Shown here: piece by piece, positions 1 to 7,677 of the stretch
Numbering within the stretch: the first letter of the stretch is position 1
How the letters are laid out: each line of letters opens with the position of its first letter
NCBI GenBank assembly: GCA_044432725.1
Contig: JAWXUL010000001.1
Span: 124,001 to 188,000, forward strand
Reading direction: 5' to 3'
Source of the DNA: JAWXUK01 sp044432725
GTDB taxonomy: Bacteria > Bacillota > Clostridia > Oscillospirales > Oscillospiraceae
Length of the DNA: 64,000 nt
The notes under the pieces: generated by a model
Database searches by the model: none
What the model was told of the DNA's origin: nothing
Seen by the model: the letters and a program-made list of their open reading frames with translations, nothing else
Made by a program: the position numbers and the translations under genes

Positions 1-132
1 AAATTGCCAAGCCTTCCTCGTCCTGACGATGCGGCGGATGCACTTGCCATTGCCCTTTGTCACAGCCGTTGTGCAAGTTCTTTACTCAACCAAGACAGAG
101 TCTTTGATCCAAAAAAATATCAAACCCGTTAG
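1..132 (+). CDS. ruvC: Holliday junction resolvase RuvC, C-terminal fragment
   Basis: Frame 1 is open from the first base to a TAG stop at 130-132 and encodes the last 43 residues. The segment PRPDDAADALAIALCH matches the conserved C-terminal part of RuvC, which contributes an acidic active-site residue to this Mg-dependent endonuclease that resolves four-way DNA junctions. The start lies outside the window. ruvA follows after 14 bases, so ruvC-ruvA-ruvB form one run, as is common in bacteria. The identification rests on this short motif plus gene order. Confidence 0.9.
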   Translation, partial: KLPSLPRPDDAADALAIALCHSRCASSLLNQDRVFDPKKYQTR

Positions 133-146
133 AGAGGTTATCCTAA

Positions 147-752
147 ATGTTTTATTACTTATCAGGAAAAATCACCCATATAGAAGGAAATTTGGTGGTG
201 GTAGACTGCCAAGGCGTAGGTTATCTCTGCCACAGCACAGGGAATACCATCGGAAAATTACAAATAGGAAAAGACCATAAGCTGTTCACTTATCTCCATG
301 TCAGAGAAGACGCAATGGATATTTTTGGTTTTTATACCGTGGAAGAAAAACATATGTTTCAGCAACTGATTTCTGTCTCTGGCATAGGTCCCAAAGCAGG
401 GCTTGGGATTTTGTCCATGTCAAGCCCTGCTGATGTGGCACTTGCGATTATAACAGGAGACGAAAAAGCCTTGACCGTTGCCCCAGGTATTGGAAAAAAA
501 ATCGCACAGCGTGTGATTTTAGAATTAAAAGACAAACTCGCCAAGGGACAAAATCTCACCCTTGCAGCAGGGGAGAGTCATAGTCCAGCTGTGACTGTGA
601 TTCCCCAAAATAAACGCTCAGAAGCCACAGCTGCTTTGGCTGTGTTGGGGTATAGTCCTGTGGAAATTGCGCAAGCCTTGCAAACCATAGACCTAGAACC
701 ACTGACTTTAGAACAAATCATCAAAGAAGTTTTGAAAAAAATGATGAAATAA
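147..752 (+). CDS. ruvA: Holliday junction branch migration protein RuvA
   Basis: RuvA binds four-way junctions as a tetramer and positions the RuvB motor for branch migration in recombinational repair. The 201-residue length is typical. Three parts are visible: an N-terminal OB-fold (about 1-63); a helix-hairpin-helix domain with two GIG elements (SVSGIGPKAGLGIL near 77-90 and APGIGKKIAQR near 112-122); and a C-terminal RuvB-binding domain (about 150-201) with EATAALAVLGYSPVEIAQAL. The ATG start follows an AGAGAGGT-type ribosome site in the ruvC-ruvA gap and gives the standard N-terminus MFYYLSGKI. Confidence 0.96.
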   Translation: MFYYLSGKITHIEGNLVVVDCQGVGYLCHSTGNTIGKLQIGKDHKLFTYLHVREDAMDIFGFYTVEEKHMFQQLISVSGIGPKAGLGILSMSSPADVALAIITGDEKALTVAPGIGKKIAQRVILELKDKLAKGQNLTLAAGESHSPAVTVIPQNKRSEATAALAVLGYSPVEIAQALQTIDLEPLTLEQIIKEVLKKMMK

Positions 753-782
753 TCTTTTCTCTATTACAAAGGGGGTGTTCCA

Positions 783-1874
783 TTGAGTATTGATTTTTCT
801 TCTTTCTCCGAAGAAGAGTACGACGAGGACTATCTGGTCTCTACCAAGGCAATTCCAGAAGATGACAGCGAAGGAAATCTTCGCCCCCAATCTTTGCTTG
901 ACTATATCGGACAAAGCAAAGTAAAAGACAATTTAGAAGTGTTTATCCAAGCAGCAAAAATGCGAGGAGAGTCTTTGGATCATGTTTTGTTACATGGTCC
1001 TCCTGGCTTAGGGAAAACAACACTTTCCCACATTATAGCCAACGAAATGGGCGTAAACTTAAAAATCACCTCTGGCCCTGCCATTGAAAAGGGAGGGGAT
1101 CTTGCAGCACTTCTGACCAATCTAGGGGAAAATGATATTTTATTCGTAGACGAAATTCATCGCCTCAATCGTGCTGTGGAAGAAATTTTATATCCAGCAA
1201 TGGAAGATAATGTCATTGATATTATCATCGGCAAAGGTCCTTCGGCAAACTCTGTGCGATTAGATTTACCGAAATTCACTTTAATTGGTGCCACCACCAG
1301 AGCAGGACAGCTTTCTGCACCTCTTCGTGATCGTTTCGGAGTTCTTCTTCGCTTAGAGCTATATACCCCAGAGGAATTATCCCTGATCATCACTCGATCG
1401 GCAAGTATTTTGGAAGTACCAATCGAAGACGAGGGGGCTTTGGAATTGGCTCGTCGTTCTCGTGGAACCCCTCGGATTGCCAATCGTATGTTACGCAGAG
1501 TCAGAGATTTTGCCCAAGTGCGAGCTGGTGGTGTGATCACGCAAGAAGTCGCTGCCCTTGCCCTGACAGCTTTGGAAGTTGACCACCTTGGACTAGATTC
1601 CATAGACAGACGAATGCTTTCCAGTATCATCGAAAATTATGCTGGAGGTCCTGTGGGGCTGGAAACTCTGGCAGCAACAATCAATGAAGAAGCAGTCACC
1701 CTAGAAGATGTTTACGAGCCATATCTTATGCAACTGGGCTTCTTGACTCGCACCCCACGGGGACGTTGTGTCACCTCGAAAGCGTACCAACACCTAGGCT
1801 TGTCAGAATTTGAAAAAAACCAAGACCAAGTCCATATGGATGAAATAATTTCCAAGAAAAAAGGGGAGTTCTAA
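783..1874 (+). CDS. ruvB: Holliday junction branch migration ATPase RuvB
   Basis: RuvB is the hexameric AAA+ motor that pulls DNA arms through the RuvA-bound junction. The 363 residues contain Walker A GPPGLGKTT (about 77-85), Walker B LFVDEIHRLN (about 121-130), sensor 1 IGATTRAG and a C-terminal winged-helix domain ending in the typical TPRGRCVTSKAYQHLG. The start is taken as TTG at 783 because AAAGGGGGTG at 769-778 is well placed and no ATG lies near. The N-terminus carries a long acidic segment before the core. It is 30 bases downstream of ruvA and overlaps nothing. Confidence 0.96.
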   Translation: MSIDFSSFSEEEYDEDYLVSTKAIPEDDSEGNLRPQSLLDYIGQSKVKDNLEVFIQAAKMRGESLDHVLLHGPPGLGKTTLSHIIANEMGVNLKITSGPAIEKGGDLAALLTNLGENDILFVDEIHRLNRAVEEILYPAMEDNVIDIIIGKGPSANSVRLDLPKFTLIGATTRAGQLSAPLRDRFGVLLRLELYTPEELSLIITRSASILEVPIEDEGALELARRSRGTPRIANRMLRRVRDFAQVRAGGVITQEVAALALTALEVDHLGLDSIDRRMLSSIIENYAGGPVGLETLAATINEEAVTLEDVYEPYLMQLGFLTRTPRGRCVTSKAYQHLGLSEFEKNQDQVHMDEIISKKKGEF

Positions 1875-1875
1875 C

Positions 1876-2220
1876 ATGGATACACCGGAAAAAGATAAGC
1901 TAGAAGCCAGAAAAATCACTTCCATTGCCATGAAAAATGAAAAGTTTTTAGAAACACAGGCAAGTGGTTTAGAAGAAAAACAAAAAAGCTTGTTGGAAGA
2001 ATTAGAAGAATTATCGACAGAGGAAAATTCATATGTCTCTACCAGTAATTTGTTACAGGTACGAACCACAGCCCTTTCTGTGATAGAAGAAGAAAAAAAT
2101 CCAAAGCAAGAAGAAAAACCAGAGAAAACAGTTCATGAATTTTTATATGGTGAAGTTATGGGAGATCGTGCCAATATCGATCGCACCAGAGCAGAAAAAA
2201 AAGTGGACAAAAAAGGCTGA
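1876..2220 (+). CDS. small charged protein of unknown function
   Basis: This 114-residue protein is not recognised. It is highly charged, with no cysteine, no signal peptide and no membrane segment. The region about 30-60 (EEKQKSLLEELEEL) looks like a short coiled coil, and the rest is rich in Glu, Lys and Asn, so much of it may be disordered. The ATG lies one base after the ruvB stop, preceded by AAAAGGGGAGTT inside the ruvB end, so it is probably translated with ruvB. glmM follows after 19 bases. The reading frame and ribosome site support a real gene. Its function is unknown; position suggests only co-expression with ruvAB and glmM. Confidence 0.7.
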   Translation: MDTPEKDKLEARKITSIAMKNEKFLETQASGLEEKQKSLLEELEELSTEENSYVSTSNLLQVRTTALSVIEEEKNPKQEEKPEKTVHEFLYGEVMGDRANIDRTRAEKKVDKKG

Positions 2221-2239
2221 AATGAATGTGAGGTAAATC

Positions 2240-3589
2240 ATGGGAAAATTATTTGGAACAGATGGTATTCGTGGCATTGCCAATGCAGGACTTGACAGTG
2301 ACCTTGCCTATCGAGTCGGACTTGCTGTTGCCACAGTCTTGCAAAAAACAAACAAACGCCCCACTGTCGCAATTGGGAAAGATACCAGAATTTCAGGAGA
2401 CTTGCTCAAAGGATCTCTCATTGCTGGCTTGTGTACAGCAGGAGCAGATGTGCTTGATTTGGGTACCATCTCTACCCCAGCAGTGGCGAAAATGACCATA
2501 AACCAAAAAGCAACTGCTGGTATTGTTATTTCTGCATCCCACAATCCTTTTGAGCATAATGGGATTAAAATTTTTAATGACAAAGGCTTTAAACTATCAG
2601 ATAAACTGGAAGAAAAAGTGGAAGAAATCGTTCTTCTGGGCTATAACAATATAGAAAGACGTACTCATAGCAATATTGGAAAAGTGACCTATTTAGCACC
2701 CAGAGCTGTGGAAAATTATGTAGATTATTTATGCACAACAGTCAATCACACTTTAGAAGGATTACGAATTTTAGTGGATTGTGGCAATGGTGCCTCTTAC
2801 ACCACAGCAGCCCTCTTGTTTGAACGTTTCCCTAAACTTCATGCAGATATCATCAATATTGATCCAGATGGGGTGAATATTAACCAAAATTGTGGTTCTA
2901 CCCATGTGGAAGAGCTGTCAGCGATGATTGTAGCTGGGCATTATGATTTGGGGATTGCCTTTGATGGAGATGCAGATCGTTGTTTGTTATTAGATGAAAA
3001 AGGAAGTTTAATTGATGGGGATCAAATGCTTGCCTTATATGGTCTCAGCTTAAAAAATCAAAATAAATTGCCCCAAGACACCATTGTTGGCACAGTGATG
3101 TCCAATTTAGGACTGCACGTCTTTGCCAAAGAGCATGGGCTTTTACTGAAATGTACCGATGTAGGGGACAGAAATGTATTAGAACTGATGGAAGAGGAAG
3201 GCTTGGCGATGGGAGCAGAACAATCAGGCCACGTTATTTTCCGTGAATATGCAACAACAGGGGACGGTCAGTTGACAGCACTTCAAATGTTGGCTCTGCT
3301 GAAAGAAAGTGGAAAAAAAGCTTCTGAGTTATTTGGTGCCTGTCCTAAATATCCCCAAGTGTTACAGAACATTCCAGTGACAGACAAAGATAAAAAACAA
3401 GAAATTATGGAAAGTGCTAAATTGGCAAAAGGAATAACAGAAATCGAAGAAATTTTGGGAGATTCAGGAAGAGTTTTAGTACGTCCCTCTGGGACAGAGG
3501 CACTGATTCGTGTCATGGTAGAAGCAAAAACACAAGAGCAGGCAGAAGCTAGTGCAAAGAAGCTGATTGACTTGGTAAGAAAATTGTAA
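2240..3589 (+). CDS. glmM: phosphoglucosamine mutase
   Basis: GlmM interconverts glucosamine-6-phosphate and glucosamine-1-phosphate in the cytosol, the step before UDP-GlcNAc and hence peptidoglycan. The 449 residues fit the family. The N-terminus GKLFGTDGIRGIAN is characteristic. The active-site phosphoserine loop is seen as TAGIVISASHNP (about 93-104), the metal-binding loop as FDGDADRC (about 240-247), and the C-terminal phosphate-binding loop as VRPSGTEALIRVM. The ATG start follows GTGAGGTAAATC. No clear terminator follows the stop; the next gene has its own promoter. Confidence 0.97.
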   Translation: MGKLFGTDGIRGIANAGLDSDLAYRVGLAVATVLQKTNKRPTVAIGKDTRISGDLLKGSLIAGLCTAGADVLDLGTISTPAVAKMTINQKATAGIVISASHNPFEHNGIKIFNDKGFKLSDKLEEKVEEIVLLGYNNIERRTHSNIGKVTYLAPRAVENYVDYLCTTVNHTLEGLRILVDCGNGASYTTAALLFERFPKLHADIINIDPDGVNINQNCGSTHVEELSAMIVAGHYDLGIAFDGDADRCLLLDEKGSLIDGDQMLALYGLSLKNQNKLPQDTIVGTVMSNLGLHVFAKEHGLLLKCTDVGDRNVLELMEEEGLAMGAEQSGHVIFREYATTGDGQLTALQMLALLKESGKKASELFGACPKYPQVLQNIPVTDKDKKQEIMESAKLAKGITEIEEILGDSGRVLVRPSGTEALIRVMVEAKTQEQAEASAKKLIDLVRKL

Positions 3590-3687
3590 GATATGTCAAA
3601 AAAAAACTTTTCTTTTAGCTATTTTGCCTATTAACAAGAAATAAGGAAAAATTATTAAAAAAAATTTAAATTTAATGAAAATAACTC

Positions 3688-3716
3688 TTGACAAAGAGCA
3701 GAAAATTAGATATGAT
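3688..3716 (+). promoter_or_regulatory. sigma-A-type promoter of the zinc-ribbon gene
   Basis: TTGACA at 3688-3693 and TATGAT at 3711-3716 are separated by 17 bases, close to the sigma-A consensus. Predicted transcription starts near 3723, about 220 bases before the next start codon, leaving a long untranslated leader. Confidence 0.85.
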
Positions 3717-3722
3717 AGACCT

Positions 3723-3945
3723 GTGCTAGAGTAACAGAAGACTTTAGTTCTTGATTCAGATTTTTTTCATCCTTTCTCTGCAGTGGGAATCGGTCGCCTC
3801 CATTTGTATTGTGGATCATGCCGCTTGGACGAAGCGAAAAACTGGCTCATATCCTAACCAAGGCGTATCCAGCATCAGCTGATCGCATATTACAATTGCC
3901 CAGAAGATAGAATATCAATGGGGGAAGTCAAAGAGAGGGAATACC
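3723..3945 (+). promoter_or_regulatory. long structured 5' leader of the zinc-ribbon gene
   Basis: The 3590-3945 gap holds a promoter and this leader, with no credible gene. Within it, GGAT (3813-3816) plus ATG (3818-3820) can pair with CAT (3848-3850) plus ATCC (3851-3854), enclosing a hairpin of CGCTT (3822-3826) and AAGCG (3832-3836). A 10-base palindrome, ATCAGCTGAT, lies further down. A ribosome site AGAGAGGGA sits just before the ATG. I do not recognise a known riboswitch class. Regulation by RNA structure is an inference. Confidence 0.5.
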
Positions 3946-4224
3946 ATGTACGAAGACAAAAACCTATCCTGCAAAGAATGTGGGGACGAATTCGTGTTTA
4001 CCGCTGGTGAACAAGAATTTTACGCAGAAAGAGGATTCCAAAACGAACCTCAACGTTGCAAAACTTGCCGTGATAACCGCAAGAATGCTGCTCGTGGACC
4101 TCGTGAGTATTTCAGCGCAACTTGTGCTGCTTGTGGTAGCGAGGCAAAAGTGCCTTTCGAACCAAAATCCGAACGTCCTGTATATTGCAGCGATTGCTTC
4201 GCTCGTATGCGTGAGCAAGGCTAA
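3946..4224 (+). CDS. two-domain zinc-ribbon protein (CxxC-x17-CxxC family)
   Basis: This 92-residue protein has eight cysteines in four CxxC pairs. The N-terminal ribbon (about 9-41) uses CKEC and CKTC, with the conserved stretch FYAERGFQNEPQRCKTC seen in a family of small clostridial zinc ribbons. The C-terminal half (about 60-86) has CAAC and CSDC exactly 17 residues apart, the CxxC-x17-CxxC arrangement. Both probably bind zinc, and a nucleic-acid-binding role is plausible but unproven. The gene is monocistronic, with its own consensus promoter, a long leader and a strong terminator, suggesting high and separately controlled expression. The ATG is set by AGAGAGGGA. Confidence 0.85.
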   Translation: MYEDKNLSCKECGDEFVFTAGEQEFYAERGFQNEPQRCKTCRDNRKNAARGPREYFSATCAACGSEAKVPFEPKSERPVYCSDCFARMREQG

Positions 4225-4245
4225 TCATAAAGATTATCCGAACAA

Positions 4246-4272
4246 GGAACGCCCTTTGGGCGTTCCTTTTTT
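4246..4272 (+). terminator. rho-independent terminator after the zinc-ribbon gene
   Basis: GGAACGCCC (4246-4254) pairs perfectly with GGGCGTTCC (4258-4266) around a TTT loop, followed by six T residues. Confidence 0.93.
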
Positions 4273-4290
4273 CGACTTTTTCGAACTCTC

Positions 4291-4319
4291 TTGACAAAAA
4301 TTTAAAAATAAAGTATAAT
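4291..4319 (+). promoter_or_regulatory. sigma-A-type promoter of rex
   Basis: TTGACA (4291-4296) and TATAAT (4314-4319) match both consensus hexamers exactly with a 17-base spacer. It drives rex and the overlapping SLH gene. I see no classical Rex operator (TTGTGAA-type inverted repeat) overlapping it. Confidence 0.93.
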
Positions 4320-4373
4320 AAAAGGCATAGTAAAAAAGTATGAAAGAAATTTATCCTTTTAGGAGTGTAACAA

Positions 4374-5033
4374 ATGGGTCGTAACAACAAAGTTTCCACT
4401 GCTGTCATACGTCGTTTACCTAGATATTATCGTTATTTGTCAGAATTACAAAACAAAGGGACTACTCGTATCTCTTCTGGCGCATTGGGGAAAGCAATGG
4501 GGCTGACTGCCTCTCAAATACGTCAGGATTTATCGTGTTTTGGCGAATTTGGACAGCAAGGTTATGGTTATACTGTCAGCTCTCTCCGTGAAGAAGTAGC
4601 AGAAATCATGGGGATTACCCGTGGTAATCGTGCCATTATCTTAGGGGTCGGAAACTTAGGCAGAGCGTTATTAGAAAATTTCCCCTTTGGAGAATATGGA
4701 TTTCAAATTATGGCAGCATTTGATGTCAATCCTTTGGTTGTTGGCACACAGTTGCAAGACGTTCCTGTCTATGATGTGTCTGAATTATCTTCTTTTTTGG
4801 AAAAGGAACCGGTTAGCGTGGGGGTCATCACAGTACCCAAAAATATGGCGCAAAAAACAGCTGAAAATTTGGTGAAATGCGGAATCCAAGGGATTTGGAA
4901 TTTCACCAACGAAGAAATTTCTGTGGACTCTGTCGTCGTGGAATCAGTTCACTTTTCTGACAGTCTTTTGGCATTAAGCTATATGATTTCCCCACGTGGA
5001 ATAGGAGAGGAAGACAATGAAAGCAAAATATAA
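4374..5033 (+). CDS. rex: redox-sensing transcriptional repressor Rex
   Basis: Rex senses the NADH/NAD+ ratio and represses fermentation and NADH-consuming genes when NAD+ is high. The 219-residue protein has an N-terminal winged helix (about 5-80; RRLPRYYRYLSEL, then the recognition region TASQIRQDLSCFGEFGQQGYGY) and a Rossmann domain with GVGNLGRAL (about 90-98) and a conserved AAFD at the end of the next strand. The ATG at 4374 follows AGGAGTGTAAC. Its last 17 bases overlap the start of the SLH gene, so the two are translated together. Confidence 0.97.
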   Translation: MGRNNKVSTAVIRRLPRYYRYLSELQNKGTTRISSGALGKAMGLTASQIRQDLSCFGEFGQQGYGYTVSSLREEVAEIMGITRGNRAIILGVGNLGRALLENFPFGEYGFQIMAAFDVNPLVVGTQLQDVPVYDVSELSSFLEKEPVSVGVITVPKNMAQKTAENLVKCGIQGIWNFTNEEISVDSVVVESVHFSDSLLALSYMISPRGIGEEDNESKI

Positions 5034-6081
5034 ATTACTTCTTCCAATCAGCGTGACTTTTTGTTTCGTGGGGGCTGTCTTTGCCTCTAGTGATAGTTTG
5101 ATTTCTCTTGATTTTCTGGAAAACACCTATCTGGCTGTGATGCAACAAGCACAGGAGGAAGGTATTTCTCAGGGGATGGATACCCTGTATCAGGATAAAT
5201 TAGAAGAATTAGAAAGCCTTCAAAATGAATTTTCTCATTCAAATTCAGTTCTGACGCTAACGCCAAATTCAATGCTTGCACTACCTCAAGGTTCTGTTTT
5301 GGTGCCAATAGAAGGGGAAATGGCAATAGAAACCCAAGGTTCTGTGGTGAATTTAAGCACAGGGGAGTTGCAAAATTCAGGTTTGCTGAAAACAGGAAAT
5401 CAATACTTGGTGGCAGAAAACACCAACGCCATTGTTCGTGTAGGTAGCAGCGCTGTGAAAGTAACAGTCCAAGGTGCCTATCAAATTTCTGCTGGCACAA
5501 CAGACAGCGCCATGAGTTTTTTAGATGTGACGACCAGTGATTGGTTTTATACAGCTGTGAAATTTGTCATAGAAAAGAACCTTTTCGCTGGTACCAGTGA
5601 TAATTTTTTTCAGCCAAACGAGTTTATGAACAGAGGGATGATGGTAACGGTGCTTTATCGTCTTGCTGGTTCTCCTGAAGAAGAATTAAAAAATGCGACA
5701 GCGTCTTTTGTGGATGTTTATGCTGGAGATTGGTATGACACCTTTGTCAGTTGGGGGGGCAGTCAGGAGCTTGTCGCTGGCATGGGCGATGGCTATTTCA
5801 TGCCAAATCTTTCTGTCAGACGGCAAGAAGTAGCAATCATGCTGTATTGTTTTGCAGAAAAATATCTGGAACTTGATATGAGTCATACTGGTGACCTATC
5901 CTCTTTCCATGATAGCGACCAAGTGCCTTCTTGGTCAAGCAAAGAAATGGCGTGGATGGTGGGCAAGGGATTGTTTTACGGCATCCCAGAAAGTAGCTAT
6001 TTGCTAAAACCAGCAGATTACGCCAGCCGAGCAGAAGTTGCAATGATGTTATATAATTTTTATATTCGTTACTTACAATAA
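5017..6081 (+). CDS. exported protein with three S-layer homology (SLH) repeats
   Basis: The 354-residue protein begins with a signal peptide (MKAKYKLLLPISVTFCFVGAVFA) and is likely secreted and held on the wall through SLH modules that bind secondary cell-wall polymers. The SLH repeats run at about 167-222, 230-285 and 295-354, each beginning F-x-D and containing the GY/GxGDG-type turn and a helical AxxLYR-like end (MMVTVLYRLAG, EVAIMLYCFA, EVAMMLYNFY). The first 165 residues contain a short coiled-coil-like part and a beta-rich region (about 85-160) of unknown role. The ATG lies inside rex with GGAGAGGA ahead of it. Why it is coupled to rex is not evident. Confidence 0.88.
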   Translation: MKAKYKLLLPISVTFCFVGAVFASSDSLISLDFLENTYLAVMQQAQEEGISQGMDTLYQDKLEELESLQNEFSHSNSVLTLTPNSMLALPQGSVLVPIEGEMAIETQGSVVNLSTGELQNSGLLKTGNQYLVAENTNAIVRVGSSAVKVTVQGAYQISAGTTDSAMSFLDVTTSDWFYTAVKFVIEKNLFAGTSDNFFQPNEFMNRGMMVTVLYRLAGSPEEELKNATASFVDVYAGDWYDTFVSWGGSQELVAGMGDGYFMPNLSVRRQEVAIMLYCFAEKYLELDMSHTGDLSSFHDSDQVPSWSSKEMAWMVGKGLFYGIPESSYLLKPADYASRAEVAMMLYNFYIRYLQ

Positions 6082-6128
6082 AAAATTGCTTTTGGGATTG
6101 CTTATTTGAACAGAAACCCAAAAGTGCA

Positions 6129-6171
6129 AAAAATCCAGAGAACTTCAGTAGAATGAGTTCTCTGGATTTTT
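6129..6171. terminator. bidirectional terminator between convergent genes
   Basis: A perfect 16-base inverted repeat (6129-6144 with 6156-6171) has an 11-base loop. Its arms start with A5 and end with T5, so it can act on both strands. It lies between the SLH gene and the convergent glucokinase gene. Confidence 0.88.
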
Positions 6172-6275
6172 GATATTTTAGCAAAAAGAAACTTTGTTGT
6201 TCTTTCTTTGCATAGAGTCAAAAATGAGCAAGATATTTATCATTTTAAGGAAATAACCTGAGGTCAACACCAAGA

Positions 6276-7259
6276 TTAGTTGTCTGAAAATTTCCACAAC
6301 ATGCCTGCACCAATGATGCCGGCGTCATTTCCTAACTCTGCGACCACCACACGTGTGCGATGATCTAAACCTCTAGCATAATCTTCGTTATCCACGATTT
6401 TCAATAGGGGAGTGATAAGTTTGTCCTTTTGACCTGCCACACCACCGCCGATACATAAAATTTCTGGTTGAAATAGATTGATCAGGCTTGTGACCCCACT
6501 GGCAAGATAGTAAATATATTCATCAACGACAGCAAGCCCAGTCTCGTCCCCTAAAAGAGCAGCATCAAAAGCGGTTTTACCATTCACTTTATCCAAAGAA
6601 GAAGCAATTTCCCACAACTTACTGCTGGTGTTTTGTTCCATCATTTCTTTGGTGCGAGAGATCAAGGCAGTCGCAGAGGAATAAGCTTCAAAACAGCCTT
6701 TTCTTCCACAAGAACAGGGACGTCCCCCAGCTTTTAACACAAAATGACCAATTTCCATGCCGGCATAGTTAAAACCTGTGAATAATTTTCCATTAAAAAT
6801 AGCACCACCACCAACACCTGTGCCTAAAGTAACTGCCACAAGGGAATCCCCGTTTTTTCCAGCCCCTGCAAAAAATTCTCCCAAAGCTGCTGCGTTGGCA
6901 TCATTTTCTAAGTATACTTTTGGAACCACATCACTTCTCTTTTTGGCAGCTTCAGTATAAAGCTTTCCCAGTGGAACATCATGAAAATCCATGTTACTCC
7001 AAAGCCCGATGGTTTGCGTGGTGGGGTCAACTGTTCCAGGGGTACCAATCCCTACAGAGCTTGCTTCACCAAAGGAAAAGGCTGTTCCTTCTAACGCAAG
7101 AAAACTAGCTTCTACCATTGCTTCAGCGACTTGCTGGGGTAATTCACTTCCCCATTTTTTTGGCGTAGGGATGGAAGAGCGAGATAAAATCTCACCCTCT
7201 TCAGAGACAACAGCAGCAGCAACGTTTGTGCCACCTAGATCAATACCGATTGAAAACAT
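6276..7259 (-). CDS. glcK: ROK-family glucokinase
   Basis: Likely phosphorylates glucose to glucose-6-phosphate with ATP in the cytosol. The 327 residues show the ROK pattern: phosphate-binding IGIDLGGTN at the N-terminus, catalytic-region ENDANAAALGE (about 122-132), GTGVGGGAIFNG (about 148-159), the GHFVL sugar-binding histidine, the zinc site CSCGRKGCFE (about 185-194) and a C-terminal IGGGVAG. Length and motifs fit GlcK better than a ROK repressor, since there is no N-terminal helix-turn-helix. The ATG follows AAGGAGGAT. It is divergent from rpoB. Confidence 0.92.
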   Translation of the reverse strand: MFSIGIDLGGTNVAAAVVSEEGEILSRSSIPTPKKWGSELPQQVAEAMVEASFLALEGTAFSFGEASSVGIGTPGTVDPTTQTIGLWSNMDFHDVPLGKLYTEAAKKRSDVVPKVYLENDANAAALGEFFAGAGKNGDSLVAVTLGTGVGGGAIFNGKLFTGFNYAGMEIGHFVLKAGGRPCSCGRKGCFEAYSSATALISRTKEMMEQNTSSKLWEIASSLDKVNGKTAFDAALLGDETGLAVVDEYIYYLASGVTSLINLFQPEILCIGGGVAGQKDKLITPLLKIVDNEDYARGLDHRTRVVVAELGNDAGIIGAGMLWKFSDN

Positions 7260-7324
7260 AAAAAATCCTCCTTAGAAAATAAATATTTTTTTGGAAACGA
7301 AAGCCATTTTTAATTTGATTAGGT

Positions 7325-7388
7325 ATCTCTAAAAACTTTTGGAAAAAAGAGTAAAACATCAATGTAAGGATATCAGAATTTTAGAGAT
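7325..7388 (-). promoter_or_regulatory. inverted repeat in the glcK leader
   Basis: ATCTCTAAAA (7325-7334) and TTTTAGAGAT (7379-7388) form a perfect 10-base inverted repeat with a 44-base loop. With the promoter just upstream on the minus strand, this would close the first 64 bases of the glcK transcript into one stem. No known riboswitch is recognised. Confidence 0.4.
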
Positions 7389-7395
7389 CATCACT

Positions 7396-7401
7396 AGTAT
7401 A
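7396..7401 (-). promoter_or_regulatory. extended -10 promoter of glcK
   Basis: On the minus strand TATACT (7396-7401) is preceded by TGC, an extended -10 element. No good -35 hexamer is present. Predicted start is near 7389, giving a leader of about 130 bases. Confidence 0.55.
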
Positions 7402-7480
7402 GCACAGTAAGTGAAATTCGTCTAGTAAAAAATAAAAAAGCCTTCTAAAAAAAGAAGGCAAAAAAAATCTGAAAATATAC

Positions 7481-7510
7481 TTGACAAAGAGAGGGAAACT
7501 ATGGTAAAAT
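7481..7510 (+). promoter_or_regulatory. promoter of rpoB-rpoC
   Basis: TTGACA (7481-7486) and TAAAAT (7505-7510) are separated by 18 bases. Transcription would begin near 7517, leaving a leader of about 160 bases before the rpoB ATG. The 7260-7677 gap otherwise holds the glcK promoter and leader, and no credible gene. Confidence 0.75.
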
Positions 7511-7677
7511 GAATAGATTTGTATCGACACCAATACTGAATTTTCCAATAACATCTCTGCCATCCTATAAATTAGTATAACACAAGGAACATAATTTGGC
7601 AATAAGGAAGAGAAAAAAACTATCCACGTAAGTGGGTGTGTCGTAAACAATAAAAATGAAAGCGAGTTGATTTTTTC

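Noticed and set aside
4274..4373. Autoregulatory Rex operator at the rex promoter
   Set aside because: No TTGTGAA-type inverted repeat overlaps the promoter.
7433..7459. Hairpin GCCTTCT/AGAAGGC flanked by A and T runs upstream of rpoB as a terminator
   Set aside because: The T run follows only on the minus strand, where no gene lies upstream, and the rpoB promoter begins 22 bases later on the plus strand. It may be incidental.
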